Origin: an uncultured Treponema sp.
GTDB lineage: Bacteria; Spirochaetota; Spirochaetia; Treponematales; Treponemataceae
Direction: 5' to 3'
Assembly: GCA_937894335.1 (NCBI GenBank)
Contig: CALCRU010000035.1
Location: 1 to 39,477, forward strand
DNA length: 39,477 nucleotides
The notes below the pieces were generated by a model. It ran no database searches and was not told where the DNA came from. It saw only the letters and a list, made by a program, of their open reading frames with translations. Shown one piece after another: positions 17,341-26,352 of this stretch. A program made the position numbers and the translations under genes. The first letter of the stretch is position 1. Every line of letters begins with the position of its first letter.

Positions 17341-20300
17341 CAGAAGTTGCTCAAGTTTTTCGGTGATAAACTGTCCTTTGTCGGCAAGTTCCAGGGAGCC
17401 TGTCTTTATAAGCATGGTATCGGGGTGCTGGGCGTCAAGGCGTATGCTTCCCGCGGAAGACTTTAGCATGGCTAGCACTTTTTCTATGTTTACCTTGGCA
17501 TCTTTTGCAAATGTTACAGTAAGGATTCCCCGTTTTTCCTTTATGGAACTGATGGAAAGTTTGTTGCACAGAATGCGGATTCCTGCCAGTGTAAGCAGAC
17601 TTTTAACTTCTGCCGGTACTGGTCCAAAGCGGTCTGAAAGTTCGTTTTCTAGAGCGACCAGAGCCTCGTCAGTCTGGATTCCTGCTATGCGCTTGTAAAC
17701 TTCCATCTTGATTTGAGGCGTATGGATGTAAGAGTCGGGAATGAATCCGCTGTATTCAAGTTCCAAAAGCACTTCGTTGGGAGACTGCCAGTCGCTTCTC
17801 GTAAGGCGTTCTATGGCCATATTCAGCAGGCTGATGTACATTTCAAAGCCTACACTGTAGACATTTCCGCTTTGGTCTCGTCCCAAAAGATTTCCTGCAC
17901 CCCGAATTTCCATATCCTTAAGGGCAATTTTAAATCCAGAGCCAAGTTCTGTAAAGTCGCTTATTACCTGTAGCCGCTTCATTGCCTCTTCGCTTAAGGC
18001 CCTGTCCTTTGGATAAAAAAGATAGGCAAAGGCTGTTCTGTCGCTGCGTCCCACCCGTCCCCTAAGCTGATATAGTTGGCTTACACCGTACAGATCGGCA
18101 CGGTCTATTATTATTGTGTTTACGCTGGGAATGTCTACGCCATTCTCTATGATTGTTGTGGAGACAAGCACATGGAATCCGCCCATTTTAAAGCGTCTAA
18201 AAATATCGTCCAGTTCGTCGCTGGTCATTTGTCCGTGAGCAGCCTCTACCATAAGTTCTGGAACAAGTTTCTGGATTTTTATTCTTGTTTCCTCAAGGGA
18301 TTCCACCCTGTTGTGCAAATAGAATACCTGCCCTCCCCGTTCAGCCTCTGCTCTAATGGCTTCTGCAACCTTGTCGCTATTGTATTCTTCAACAAAAGTT
18401 TCTACAGGACGCCGGTTTTGTGGCGGTGTTGTAAGAAGGGACATGTCCCTAATTTTTAGCATGCTCATGTGAAGAGTTCTGGGAATTGGAGTTGCACTCA
18501 TGGCAAGGCAGTCTATGTTTGTCTTTAGCGCCTTAAGTTTTTCTTTGTCTTTTACTCCAAAGCGCTGTTCCTCGTCGATTATAAGAAGTCCTAAATCTTT
18601 AAAGATCACATCCTTCTGAATGATGCGGTGGGTGCCAATCAGAACATCTACCGAGCCTTCCTTTAGTGCAGCTAGAGTCTTTTTTTGTTCTGCAGGAGAA
18701 ACAAATCTAGAAAGCTGGGCAACTCTGACTGGAAAATTCCTGAACCTTTCTGTGCATGTTTCAAAGTGCTGTTCCGCAAGGATTGTTGTGGGTGCAAGAA
18801 ATGCAACCTGTTTACCGCCCATGACAGCCTTAAAAGCGGCCCTCATGGCAAGTTCTGTCTTACCGTAACCCACATCTCCGCACACCAGTCTGTCCATGGG
18901 TACGGGTTTTTCCATGTCTGCCTTTATTTCCTGGGTAACAGTATACTGGTCTTCAGTGTCTTCGTAAGGAAACGCTGCCTCAAAGGCTGTCTGCCACTCC
19001 GAATCTTTTGGGAATGCATAGCCCCGGGAAGCCTTACGCTTTGAATAGAGGTCTACAAGTTTTTCTGCCAGTTCCTCTACTTGCTGCTGAACTTTTGCCT
19101 TTCTTGCGTTCCAGTTTTTTGAACCTATGGTATCCAGTGCAGGAGCTTTTGAGCCTTCCTTTCCAATGTAGCGCTGTACAAAGTTTACCTGCTCTATGGG
19201 AACAAAGGCAAACTCCTGCCCAGCGTATTCCAACTTGATGTAGTCTCGTTCAGTGCCAGTGCTTTTTACCCTTTCAATCCCAAGAAATTTTCCTATGCCG
19301 TAGTTTTTGTGTACTACAAAGTCTCCCGGAGAAAGTTCGATGAATGATTCTATCTGCTTAGTGGAAGTTCCCTTTTTTAAAGCCTTCTGCCTTGCGTTAG
19401 TCCGCCTAAAAATCTCGTCGTTTTGGATTACGGCGATTTTTTTATCGGGAATGGAAAATCCTTCCGAAAGTGTTAGGGGAATAACTTCTACGGGCTTTAG
19501 GCTTTTATCTTCTGGCTCCGTAAAGTTTTTTATAAGTTCCCTTATACGCAAAACCTGGGTGTCGCTACCTGCAAAAATTATTACGGACCAGCCGTCTTTT
19601 TGAAGGCTTTCCAGTTGCTCCTTAAAGTAGTTTAGGTTGTTAAAGTAACTTAGGGCCGACTGGGAGCGAACGGTAAATGATGCAGTCCCCTGCTCTTCTT
19701 CTGTCTCTATGCTTCTAAGGCAGACAAGTCTCTGGGACTTTTGCATTTCTGTCTCAAAATCCAAAAGCATGGATTGAGGTGGAAGCACTGCTTTTGTAAG
19801 GCGAGCCTTGCGGTAAGAAAAGTCATATTCGTTCTGCAAAAGCCTTTGGGCGTTGCACATTCTGTCGTAGTCCGAGCATATAACGGTGCTACCCCTAGGA
19901 AGATAGTCTAGCAGAGTGTTTTTTTCTTCCCACAGAATGCCGTAGTAAAGTTCTTCTCCCTCGGTTTCTTTTTTTACGATTAGTTCCGTAAGAGCGTTTT
20001 GCATGTGTTCTTTTGCGGCATCTGTAAAGGAAAGGTGTTTTAGCAAGGCCGGGCTTTCTTCACTTTTGGCAGGGTCAGAACTGTTACCATAAAGTTCAGA
20101 AGTGGACAGTCCGTTTCGTTCTGCATCAAAGCGTGCGTAGTCGTTTTTAATGCCCTCTCGGTCTTCCTTTTGCAGAATCTCTTCTAGTTTTTTTACAAGT
20201 TCGTCGTTCCAGAGCACTTCCTTGTTGGGGTAAACAAGCAATTCCTTTAGTGGCGTTATGGTAAGCTGGGTTTCTATGTCAAAAGTCCTGATTGCTTCCA

Positions 20301-21000
20301 CAGTATCAAAGTCAAATTGTACGCGACAAGGCTGGTCTTCCCCTGAAAGAAAAATATCCAGAACCTCACCTCTTAGTGCAAATTCTCCCCGAACAGAAAC
20401 TTTTGGCACCCTGTAGTAACCCATTTCCGACAACTTTTCTGCCGTTTTTTGGGGGTCAATTGACTTGTCTTTCTGTATCCAAAAACTGTTACCCTTTATA
20501 TGGTCAGGCGGAGGCAGTGGCTGTAACAAAGCCCTCTCTGTGGAAATTATTATAAGGGGGCGTGATAAGTCCGCCTTTCTTGTTGACAGTTTTGCAAGAG
20601 AGGCGGCCCTCTTTCCGAATGTTACGGAGCCTTTGGAAACCGGCCTGTAGGGAACATCTGTAAACTGAGGAAAGACCAATATGTCCGCTTCCTTACCCTG
20701 TGCCCTAAACAGCGTGGAAAGGTCGCTCTGCAGGGAAAGGGCTTCGTGCATATCTGGAGCAACCAAAAGTACTGTTCTTGAGGCTTCTGGCATTTTTTCA
20801 GAATACTGCAGGGCGTGGGTTATGTTTACATCTACCCTAGAAAGATATGCCTGTACAAAAAAGGAAACAAGGCTTCCCTTAAGTCCTGCAATATGCTCTT
20901 TAACCGGAGATGGAGAATCCGCCGCATGCAGTACGGGAGCCTTTATGTCGTCCCAGGAGGAGATGCCTTTACATAAGAAAACAGGTAATGTCTTGTTCAT
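17338..21000 (-). CDS. mfd: Transcription-repair coupling factor Mfd
   Basis: Removes RNA polymerase stalled at DNA damage and recruits UvrA. The 1220-residue protein has all expected modules: a UvrB-like N-terminal region (about 1-400), the RNA-polymerase-interacting CarD-like domain (about 550-610, GDFVVHKNYGIGKFLGIERV), a superfamily 2 translocase with Walker A GDVGYGKTE (K714), DEEQ box (LLIIDEEQRFGVKDKEKLK), SATPIPRTL and the QLRGRVGRS motif, then the C-terminal TRCF domain. It is slightly longer than the usual 1150. It stands alone on this strand, divergent from the next gene by 35 bp. Confidence 0.97.
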   Translation of the reverse strand: MNKTLPVFLCKGISSWDDIKAPVLHAADSPSPVKEHIAGLKGSLVSFFVQAYLSRVDVNITHALQYSEKMPEASRTVLLVAPDMHEALSLQSDLSTLFRAQGKEADILVFPQFTDVPYRPVSKGSVTFGKRAASLAKLSTRKADLSRPLIIISTERALLQPLPPPDHIKGNSFWIQKDKSIDPQKTAEKLSEMGYYRVPKVSVRGEFALRGEVLDIFLSGEDQPCRVQFDFDTVEAIRTFDIETQLTITPLKELLVYPNKEVLWNDELVKKLEEILQKEDREGIKNDYARFDAERNGLSTSELYGNSSDPAKSEESPALLKHLSFTDAAKEHMQNALTELIVKKETEGEELYYGILWEEKNTLLDYLPRGSTVICSDYDRMCNAQRLLQNEYDFSYRKARLTKAVLPPQSMLLDFETEMQKSQRLVCLRSIETEEEQGTASFTVRSQSALSYFNNLNYFKEQLESLQKDGWSVIIFAGSDTQVLRIRELIKNFTEPEDKSLKPVEVIPLTLSEGFSIPDKKIAVIQNDEIFRRTNARQKALKKGTSTKQIESFIELSPGDFVVHKNYGIGKFLGIERVKSTGTERDYIKLEYAGQEFAFVPIEQVNFVQRYIGKEGSKAPALDTIGSKNWNARKAKVQQQVEELAEKLVDLYSKRKASRGYAFPKDSEWQTAFEAAFPYEDTEDQYTVTQEIKADMEKPVPMDRLVCGDVGYGKTELAMRAAFKAVMGGKQVAFLAPTTILAEQHFETCTERFRNFPVRVAQLSRFVSPAEQKKTLAALKEGSVDVLIGTHRIIQKDVIFKDLGLLIIDEEQRFGVKDKEKLKALKTNIDCLAMSATPIPRTLHMSMLKIRDMSLLTTPPQNRRPVETFVEEYNSDKVAEAIRAEAERGGQVFYLHNRVESLEETRIKIQKLVPELMVEAAHGQMTSDELDDIFRRFKMGGFHVLVSTTIIENGVDIPSVNTIIIDRADLYGVSQLYQLRGRVGRSDRTAFAYLFYPKDRALSEEAMKRLQVISDFTELGSGFKIALKDMEIRGAGNLLGRDQSGNVYSVGFEMYISLLNMAIERLTRSDWQSPNEVLLELEYSGFIPDSYIHTPQIKMEVYKRIAGIQTDEALVALENELSDRFGPVPAEVKSLLTLAGIRILCNKLSISSIKEKRGILTVTFAKDAKVNIEKVLAMLKSSAGSIRLDAQHPDTMLIKTGSLELADKGQFITEKLEQLL

Positions 21001-21035
21001 TTTATACCGATATATAAACTATAGGAGTTTTTGCC

Positions 21036-22019
21036 GTGAAAAGAACCCTTTTGTGCATTATAGCGTTTTTGTGTCTGTTTGCCCAGTCTTTGTCATCTCA
21101 GGAAAGTTCTTCCTCAAGTTTTGCGGAATCTGCAGAGATTGCAGTTCGCTTTTACGACAGGACGCTTTACTATCCGGGTAAGGCGGAAGAAAATCCAGTG
21201 TATGTGCATGTTACCATTGCCAACAACGGAACCGAAACGCTTCGCTTTAAGCTTGCTGACGACCGCATGTTCAGCATAGATTTTATCGCTTTTAATGTAA
21301 AAAACACCCAGCTTGCCCAGACTCAAGTTCTTCGCAGAAAGCGCACGACAAATCAGACTGTATACTTTAGGGAAATCTCTCTTGAACCAGGTGAGGCTTA
21401 CTCTTTTGTTGAAAATGTAAAAGACTATCTTGAAATTACTGATCCGTCAATTTATTATCTTGAACTTAGATTTTATCCTGAACTGTACAAGTATCCCCAA
21501 AACTACGCCCAGTCAAACAGGCTCAGTCTTGAAGTTCGCCCTTCCCCATCGGCATCATCTTCTTCATTCCTCCCTGTAGAGGCTAGTTCCGCTTCTCTTT
21601 TGCAGCCCGAGGCTATTAGTCCCGACAAAGTTGTTGAGCAGACGATTATCGCCCGTCAGAAGGGACTTTGGGACCAGTTCTTCCTTTACATAGATTTAGA
21701 GGAACTTTTAAAGCGTGATCCGTCTCGTAGCAGAAGATACAACAATGCAAGTGCCTCTGACCGCGCTGACATGCTTGATTCCTTTAAAGCTGAACTTATG
21801 CAAAGCCGCATAGACACGGACATTGTGGCAATTCCTGCTAGATTTTCCATAGACACAACAATGTATTCCCAGACAGAGGGAACTGTCCGCGTAACAGAAT
21901 GGTTTAACTACAAGAACTATGCAGAGCGAAAACTGTATACATACTATGTTCGCCAGAGAGACGGCATCTGGCAGATTTACAACTACACCGTAGATAACAA
22001 GGGAACGGAGAGTCTGTAA
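21036..22019 (+). CDS. Secreted protein, Ig-like plus NTF2-like domains (inferred)
   Basis: I do not recognise this 327-residue protein as a named gene. A signal peptide is clear (about 1-22, ending SLSSQ). Residues about 28-165 are beta-rich with the pattern VYVHVTIANNGTETLRF ... ISLEPGEAYSF, which resembles the immunoglobulin-like BsuPI/intracellular proteinase inhibitor fold. A Ser-rich linker (about 170-190) leads to a C-terminal region (about 200-327) that starts with a helix (VVEQTIIARQKGLWDQFFLY) and ends in strands (RKLYTYYVRQRDGIWQIYNY), as in NTF2/SnoaL-like domains. Both fold calls are my inference. GTG start with AGGAG 8 nt upstream. It overlaps the next gene by one base, so both are probably made together. 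Confidence 0.75.
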   Translation: MKRTLLCIIAFLCLFAQSLSSQESSSSSFAESAEIAVRFYDRTLYYPGKAEENPVYVHVTIANNGTETLRFKLADDRMFSIDFIAFNVKNTQLAQTQVLRRKRTTNQTVYFREISLEPGEAYSFVENVKDYLEITDPSIYYLELRFYPELYKYPQNYAQSNRLSLEVRPSPSASSSSFLPVEASSASLLQPEAISPDKVVEQTIIARQKGLWDQFFLYIDLEELLKRDPSRSRRYNNASASDRADMLDSFKAELMQSRIDTDIVAIPARFSIDTTMYSQTEGTVRVTEWFNYKNYAERKLYTYYVRQRDGIWQIYNYTVDNKGTESL

Positions 22020-22423
22020 TGGGTGCCGCTCAGGAAAAGGCAAAATACTTCTGCGAAAACTGCGGCTCAGAGGTGGGGGCAAAGGCAAGGTTTTGTCCTA
22101 AGTGCGGAAAGTTCTTTTCTTCCGTGCGCTGCCCTAACTGCGGCTTTACAGGAGATGCCAGAACATTTAAAGGCGGATGTCCCAAGTGCCACTATGCAAT
22201 GCCCTCTTCTGAACTTTACGGAACTGAAACTTCTGACGGATCAAAGAAAAAACTTTCCAGAGAATCTAAGAAAAAAATCAGGCAGGCTTTTTCTGCCCAG
22301 AAGAAAAATTCCTCAGCAAATTCTGCTTCTGGGGGAGATGATGCGCCTCGTTGGCTTTACATTCTGTCTCTTATTGTGCTGGCTCTTATCATTGTCTTCC
22401 TTGTAATCCGCTGTCGTCCTTAA
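22019..22423 (+). CDS. Tail-anchored double zinc-ribbon protein
   Basis: A 134-residue protein. The N-terminal half has four CxxC knuckles (FCENCG, FCPKCG, RCPNCG, CPKCHY), giving two zinc ribbons. A Lys/Ser-rich linker follows, and the last 23 residues form a hydrophobic anchor (WLYILSLIVLALIIVFLVIR) with the N terminus in the cytoplasm. Proteins of this shape are common but mostly uncharacterised. Its ATG shares the A of the upstream TAA stop, which ties it to the secreted two-domain protein. Confidence 0.8.
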   Translation: MGAAQEKAKYFCENCGSEVGAKARFCPKCGKFFSSVRCPNCGFTGDARTFKGGCPKCHYAMPSSELYGTETSDGSKKKLSRESKKKIRQAFSAQKKNSSANSASGGDDAPRWLYILSLIVLALIIVFLVIRCRP

Positions 22424-22434
22424 AAACAAGTGGA

Positions 22435-22463
22435 TTGACAAGATTTTTCTCTTTGGATATAAT
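22435..22463 (+). promoter_or_regulatory. Perfect-consensus sigma-70 promoter of tRNA-Leu
   Basis: TTGACA (22435-22440), exactly 17 nt, TATAAT (22458-22463): a 12/12 match to consensus. The predicted start near 22470 leaves about 9 nt of leader before the tRNA. Confidence 0.92.
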
Positions 22464-22478
22464 CAGAGCATAATTTCT

Positions 22479-22562
22479 GCCCGGATGGTGGAATTGGTAG
22501 ACACGCTAGTTTCAGGTACTAGAGCCTTTACGGGTGTGCAAGTTCAAGTCTTGTTCCGGGCA
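22479..22562 (+). tRNA. tRNA-Leu (anticodon CAG)
   Basis: An 84-nt class II tRNA. The acceptor stem GCCCGGA/TCCGGGC is perfect, the anticodon stem is CTAGT/ACTAG with loop TTCAGGT (anticodon at 22513-22515), the variable arm is long, and the T arm is GCAAG-TTCAAGT-CTTGT. CCA is not encoded. A T tract starts right after it (22564), overlapping the end of the convergent pseudouridine synthase gene. Confidence 0.96.
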
Positions 22563-22566
22563 TTTT

Positions 22567-23283
22567 TTATTTTAAACTTACCGTAAATTTTTCTCCCGTA
22601 AGTGGATGGGGGAATTCCAGTGCTACTGCAGAAAACAAAAGTTCTTCCCCCTCTCTGTATTGCGGATTGTAAAGACTGTCCCCTTTTACAGGAAATCCTA
22701 GCCATGCAAGATGACACCTTACCTGATGTTTGAATCCCCTTACAATCGTGCAGATGGCTTCATATTCCGACTGATGATTATTAAGTTCTATGCGAGTGGT
22801 ATAAGACTGTCCTGAGGATTTTTTTTTGCCGTAGGAGCCACTTTCTTCTGTTACGGGTCGAACAAGCCTAGAGCCTTTTCCGTAAAATCTGAATGCCGAG
22901 CTTATGTCCGTACAGAAAGGCGGAGTTAGATTTTGTGGAGAGGGAGGAAATGTACTGTTTGACTTTATGCTCTGACATATTGCCCTGTATGTTTTTACGA
23001 AAAGTCCTTCCCTCTGGCTTTGTGAAAGTGCATCGTAGCAGTCCTGCCTGGTTGCAATAAGAAGAAGTCCGTCGGTTGCCGTATCAAGACGGTGCAGAAG
23101 TCCCCCTTCTATAGGCTTTTTTCCCTGTACATTTTTTGCTTGGGGAAAGATGAGAGCGGTTTGGGTAAATGCAGAATCTTCATCGGGAACAAGAGGTGCA
23201 CTGGCAAGACCTTTGGGTTTGTATACCACTGCAAAGGGATTTTTTTCTGACGGCTCTAGAATAATTTTTATGCGCTTTTCCAT
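22567..23283 (-). CDS. RluA-family pseudouridine synthase, short form
   Basis: A 238-residue RNA pseudouridine synthase catalytic domain without an S4 domain. The RluA signature is LLHRLDTATDGLLLIA, with the catalytic Asp in HRLD. Further conserved segments are AVVYKPKGL near the N terminus and GFKHQVRCHLAWLGFPVKGD near the C terminus. The position modified in rRNA or tRNA cannot be told. It is the last gene of the minus-strand operon; its ATG shares one base with the stop of the upstream rluD-like gene. Confidence 0.88.
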   Translation of the reverse strand: MEKRIKIILEPSEKNPFAVVYKPKGLASAPLVPDEDSAFTQTALIFPQAKNVQGKKPIEGGLLHRLDTATDGLLLIATRQDCYDALSQSQREGLFVKTYRAICQSIKSNSTFPPSPQNLTPPFCTDISSAFRFYGKGSRLVRPVTEESGSYGKKKSSGQSYTTRIELNNHQSEYEAICTIVRGFKHQVRCHLAWLGFPVKGDSLYNPQYREGEELLFSAVALEFPHPLTGEKFTVSLK

Positions 23284-24269
23284 CAGTCTTTTTTTACCTT
23301 CTTAAACTGGCTGTGAAGAGTCTTTAGGATTTTTAAGAAGCGTTCCGGTGTAGGGGCCTTGAATGTTTTTCTTTCTCCCTTAGGTAGGGTGATTCTTAGC
23401 CTTGAGGAATGGAGCATAAGGGTGCAGGATGGAAAGAGCCTGTCTTTAGGCGCATAGACAGAATCTCCCAAAATGGGACAGTTAAGGTACTTCATGTGTA
23501 CCCTTATTTGGTGGGTGCGTCCAGTCTGTATGCGTACCTTCATTAGGGAATACTCTCCGTAGCAGGCTATGCAGCGGTATGTGCTTTGGGCAAATTTTCC
23601 TTCGCCTCCAAAGGATGTGTCTTCATCTAGAGGAACTGCCCTAAACCTTTTGCGGTTTTTAGGATCCCTTATAATTCTTGTCCTTATTACTCCCTGTGCG
23701 TGCTGGGGGCGGCCCATGCAGATGGCAATGTATTCTTTTTTTACGCTTTTGTGGGACTGGAACTGCTTCTGAAGAAATTCTTCTGCGTTACGGTTTTTTG
23801 CTGTAATAATGATTCCCGAAGTGTCCTTGTCAAGCCGGTGGACTATGCCGGGTCTGCGTCGGGTAAGAATTTCGTTAGCACTGCCCTCTTTTAAAAACGG
23901 AATGCTTTCCTTGTTCCAATGAAAAAGAAGGGCGTTTACAAGAGTTTTGTCCCAGTTGCCACAGGCAGGATGAGTTACCATGCCCTGAGCCTTGTTTACC
24001 ACGCAGACATCATCATCCTCGTAAAGTATGTCCAAGGGAATGTCTTGAGGCTCTATGTCGTCGGGAATGCTGTCTTCCCACTGAAGGTCAATCTGGTCGC
24101 CAGCTTTTACCTTAAACGAAAGTTTTACCCTTTTTCCGTTTACAAGAAGTTCAGTTACTCCAGATTTTAATTTGCTACGGTTCATTCCGTTGGGAAGGGA
24201 TGCAATGTAGGCGTCAAGTCTAGACTCTCCCTCGTAAGAGGTGGGAACTTTTGCGCTAAAAAAAGGCAT
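23283..24269 (-). CDS. rluD: RluA/RluD-family pseudouridine synthase with S4 domain
   Basis: A 328-residue enzyme. An N-terminal S4 RNA-binding domain (about 14-75, SRLDAYIASLPNGMNRSKLK) precedes the catalytic domain with GIVHRLDKDTSGIIITAKN and QTGRTHQIRVHMKYLNCPIL. This is the common architecture of RluD, which modifies helix 69 of 23S rRNA, though RluC-type specificity is not excluded. It overlaps the neighbouring genes on both sides by one base, so it is translated within a coupled operon. Confidence 0.88.
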   Translation of the reverse strand: MPFFSAKVPTSYEGESRLDAYIASLPNGMNRSKLKSGVTELLVNGKRVKLSFKVKAGDQIDLQWEDSIPDDIEPQDIPLDILYEDDDVCVVNKAQGMVTHPACGNWDKTLVNALLFHWNKESIPFLKEGSANEILTRRRPGIVHRLDKDTSGIIITAKNRNAEEFLQKQFQSHKSVKKEYIAICMGRPQHAQGVIRTRIIRDPKNRKRFRAVPLDEDTSFGGEGKFAQSTYRCIACYGEYSLMKVRIQTGRTHQIRVHMKYLNCPILGDSVYAPKDRLFPSCTLMLHSSRLRITLPKGERKTFKAPTPERFLKILKTLHSQFKKVKKD

Positions 24270-24742
24270 TAGAAAGCCTCCACTGACCGGCGATTTAAAA
24301 GCTCTTTGGCTTGAAGGGGCGTTATGGTAACATGCCCCCTTTCCTCTTCCTCGCTTGCCTCTATTCTTTTTGCCTTTGCCCTTTTTATTTGCGTTATAAT
24401 TAAATCTGTTAGACCTATGCCAATGCTTACACCTGCCGCAATGCCCAAGACCCTTAGCTGATCTTCTGTAGAAAGGGAGGGAGATGTTTTGTCAAATGGA
24501 TTGGGAAAAGAAGGAAGCTGTCCTGTTGCTGTCATTATTCCGCTGTAGACAAGGCTTGTTCCCAGCATGGTAAAAGGTAGCGAACCAAGGGAAATTATTT
24601 CAAAGCGGCGCAGATCGTTTACCCAGAGGGGAAATTCATCTTCTTCGTAGGGGGAGGGACTTGTGTCTGCCTGCGATTCGGCTGCAAAAGCGTATGAGGC
24701 AAAAGATAAGGCCAGTGCCACAAGAAGAAAGAATTTTTTCAT
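24269..24742 (-). CDS. Unknown secreted or membrane protein
   Basis: A 157-residue protein I cannot assign. A signal peptide is clear (about 1-20, ending SYAFA). Two moderately hydrophobic segments follow (about 52-72 and 94-118), then a charged Lys/Glu-rich stretch and a C-terminal tail. It could be an integral membrane protein with two helices. It overlaps yggS by four bases (ATGA) upstream and rluD by one base downstream, so it is embedded in an otherwise housekeeping operon. Confidence 0.65.
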   Translation of the reverse strand: MKKFFLLVALALSFASYAFAAESQADTSPSPYEEDEFPLWVNDLRRFEIISLGSLPFTMLGTSLVYSGIMTATGQLPSFPNPFDKTSPSLSTEDQLRVLGIAAGVSIGIGLTDLIITQIKRAKAKRIEASEEEERGHVTITPLQAKELLNRRSVEAF

Positions 24743-25461
24743 TGGGGACCTGCCTCTCTGCTTCCAAAAATTGCTGTTCCTATGCGAACCATAGTAGAGC
24801 CTTCTTCTATGGCGATTTTAAAGTCTCCGCTCATTCCCATGCTAAGCTGACAAATGTCAAGAGAGGGAAAGTCTCTGTTAGCATCTTCTTTAAGCGACCT
24901 AAGAGTTGAAAAAGATTTTCTTACAAGGCTTTCGTCTTCTGTAAAAGGCGCCATGGTCATAAGTCCGCAGGGTTTTATATGGGCAAATTCGTTTTTTGCA
25001 CAGCGTTCCAAAAGTGACCAGAGTATTTCTTTTGTTTCGATTCCAGCCTTAGATTCTTCCCCCGTGTGCATTTCAAACATTATGTTGATTTTTTTACCTA
25101 GCTCTGCGGCATATTTTTCTATATCTTCAAGAACCTCTGCCCTGTCTACAGACTGAATGCATGAAGCGCACTTTACGGCCTTTTTTATCTTGTTTCTTTG
25201 CAGAGAGCCTATTATGTGCAGTTGGGTTTTTCCTGGAAATTTTTCTTCTACTTCAAGAAATTTTTTTTCCGCTTCTTGTACACGGTTTTCTCCAAAGAGA
25301 AACTGTCCTGCTTCCACTGCATCGAACACAGCCTGAGCAGGATGAAATTTGCTTACGGCGCACAGACTCACGCTACCAGCTTTTCGTCCTGAGGCGGCAA
25401 CTGCCCGATCTATTTGGTCTAGAGTCTTAAGAAGATTTTCCTTTACAAAACTGTCTGTCAT
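24739..25461 (-). CDS. yggS: YggS-family PLP homeostasis protein
   Basis: A 240-residue pyridoxal-phosphate-binding protein (PLPBP/YggS/ProSC family) that buffers vitamin B6 and affects amino-acid metabolism. The PLP lysine is in LCAVSKFHP. Other hallmarks are FGENRVQEA, LHIIGSLQRNKIK, and the C-terminal LSMGMSGDFKIAIEEGSTMVRIGTAIFG-type block. The open frame extends 75 codons further upstream, but that part is unlike the family and overlaps rsmA. I choose the ATG at 25461 because GGAGG lies just before it and it overlaps the rsmA stop as ATGA. Confidence 0.92.
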   Translation of the reverse strand: MTDSFVKENLLKTLDQIDRAVAASGRKAGSVSLCAVSKFHPAQAVFDAVEAGQFLFGENRVQEAEKKFLEVEEKFPGKTQLHIIGSLQRNKIKKAVKCASCIQSVDRAEVLEDIEKYAAELGKKINIMFEMHTGEESKAGIETKEILWSLLERCAKNEFAHIKPCGLMTMAPFTEDESLVRKSFSTLRSLKEDANRDFPSLDICQLSMGMSGDFKIAIEEGSTMVRIGTAIFGSREAGPQ

Positions 25462-26339
25462 TTTTCCACCTCCATGATAGCAGAACGGGCCTTTTGGCTC
25501 AACAGCAAAAACTCTTCCACAGTAAGATTTTCTGCCCTTTGGGATTTTGAAATTCCTGCGCTTTGGAAAATGGATTGGGAATCTACAGAGGGCGGAAGGA
25601 TTGCCTTTATGTTGTTTGACAAAGTTTTTCTTCTGCTTGCAAACAGGGCGTGGACCATGCGTACAAAAAAAGCAGGATCTTCGCATTCAAGAGTTTTTTT
25701 CTTGGGGGTAAGGAGTACCGCTTCCGAGGCAACTGTAGGTCTTGGCCAAAAGGCTGCTGGTGGTAGTTCCATAAAAAGCCTTACATCATACATCCACTGG
25801 CAAAGAACAGAAAATGCCGAATAGTCTTCTGATGAAGGGGATGCAGCCATTCGTTCCGCAACTTCTTTTTGTACAGTAAAGACGCACCTTGAAAAAAGAA
25901 CTCTCCTTGTTATTGTGTCTGCAATAAATGTTGCCGCTATGTTGTAGGGCAGATTTCCAAAAAGCTTAAGGCTGCTTCCCTGTGGAATCTTTTCCCATTC
26001 CTTGTGCCATGTTTTAAGAACATCACCCTGCACCAAAGAAAATTTTTTTTCCTCTTCGTAGGTTTTAAAAAACTGGGGTAAAAAAGAAATAAAAGCCCTG
26101 TCAATTTCAAAAGCGGTTACGGATGCACAGGACTTTAAAAGAAGTTCCGTCATGCTGCCCAAGCCAGGCCCTACTTCCCAGACGGTGTCATTGGGACTGC
26201 ATTCCAGTCTTCCTACAATTTTTTTTCTTGCCTGCTCAGACACCATAAAATTCTGACCGAATTTTTTCTGCATAGCAAGACCGTTCTGCTCCATAAATTC
26301 CTTTAGTGCCGACGGTGAATTATAATCAGGGTGCTCCAT
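25458..26339 (-). CDS. rsmA: 16S rRNA dimethyladenosine transferase RsmA/KsgA
   Basis: Dimethylates two adjacent adenosines near the 3' end of 16S rRNA during small-subunit assembly. The 293-residue protein shows KKFGQNFMVS, the SAM motif I EVGPGLGSMTELLL and the catalytic NLPYN motif, with a C-terminal helical domain. The open frame extends 17 codons upstream, but the ATG at 26339 has AGGA 6 nt before it and gives the usual N terminus, so I use it. It follows the comEC-like gene by 13 bases and overlaps yggS by four. Confidence 0.95.
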   Translation of the reverse strand: MEHPDYNSPSALKEFMEQNGLAMQKKFGQNFMVSEQARKKIVGRLECSPNDTVWEVGPGLGSMTELLLKSCASVTAFEIDRAFISFLPQFFKTYEEEKKFSLVQGDVLKTWHKEWEKIPQGSSLKLFGNLPYNIAATFIADTITRRVLFSRCVFTVQKEVAERMAASPSSEDYSAFSVLCQWMYDVRLFMELPPAAFWPRPTVASEAVLLTPKKKTLECEDPAFFVRMVHALFASRRKTLSNNIKAILPPSVDSQSIFQSAGISKSQRAENLTVEEFLLLSQKARSAIMEVEK

Positions 26340-26352
26340 GTCTGTTCCTAAA

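Noticed and set aside
25462..25686. 75-codon N-terminal extension of YggS
   Set aside because: It overlaps rsmA out of frame, is unlike the family, and a GGAGG-preceded ATG at 25461 gives the standard start.
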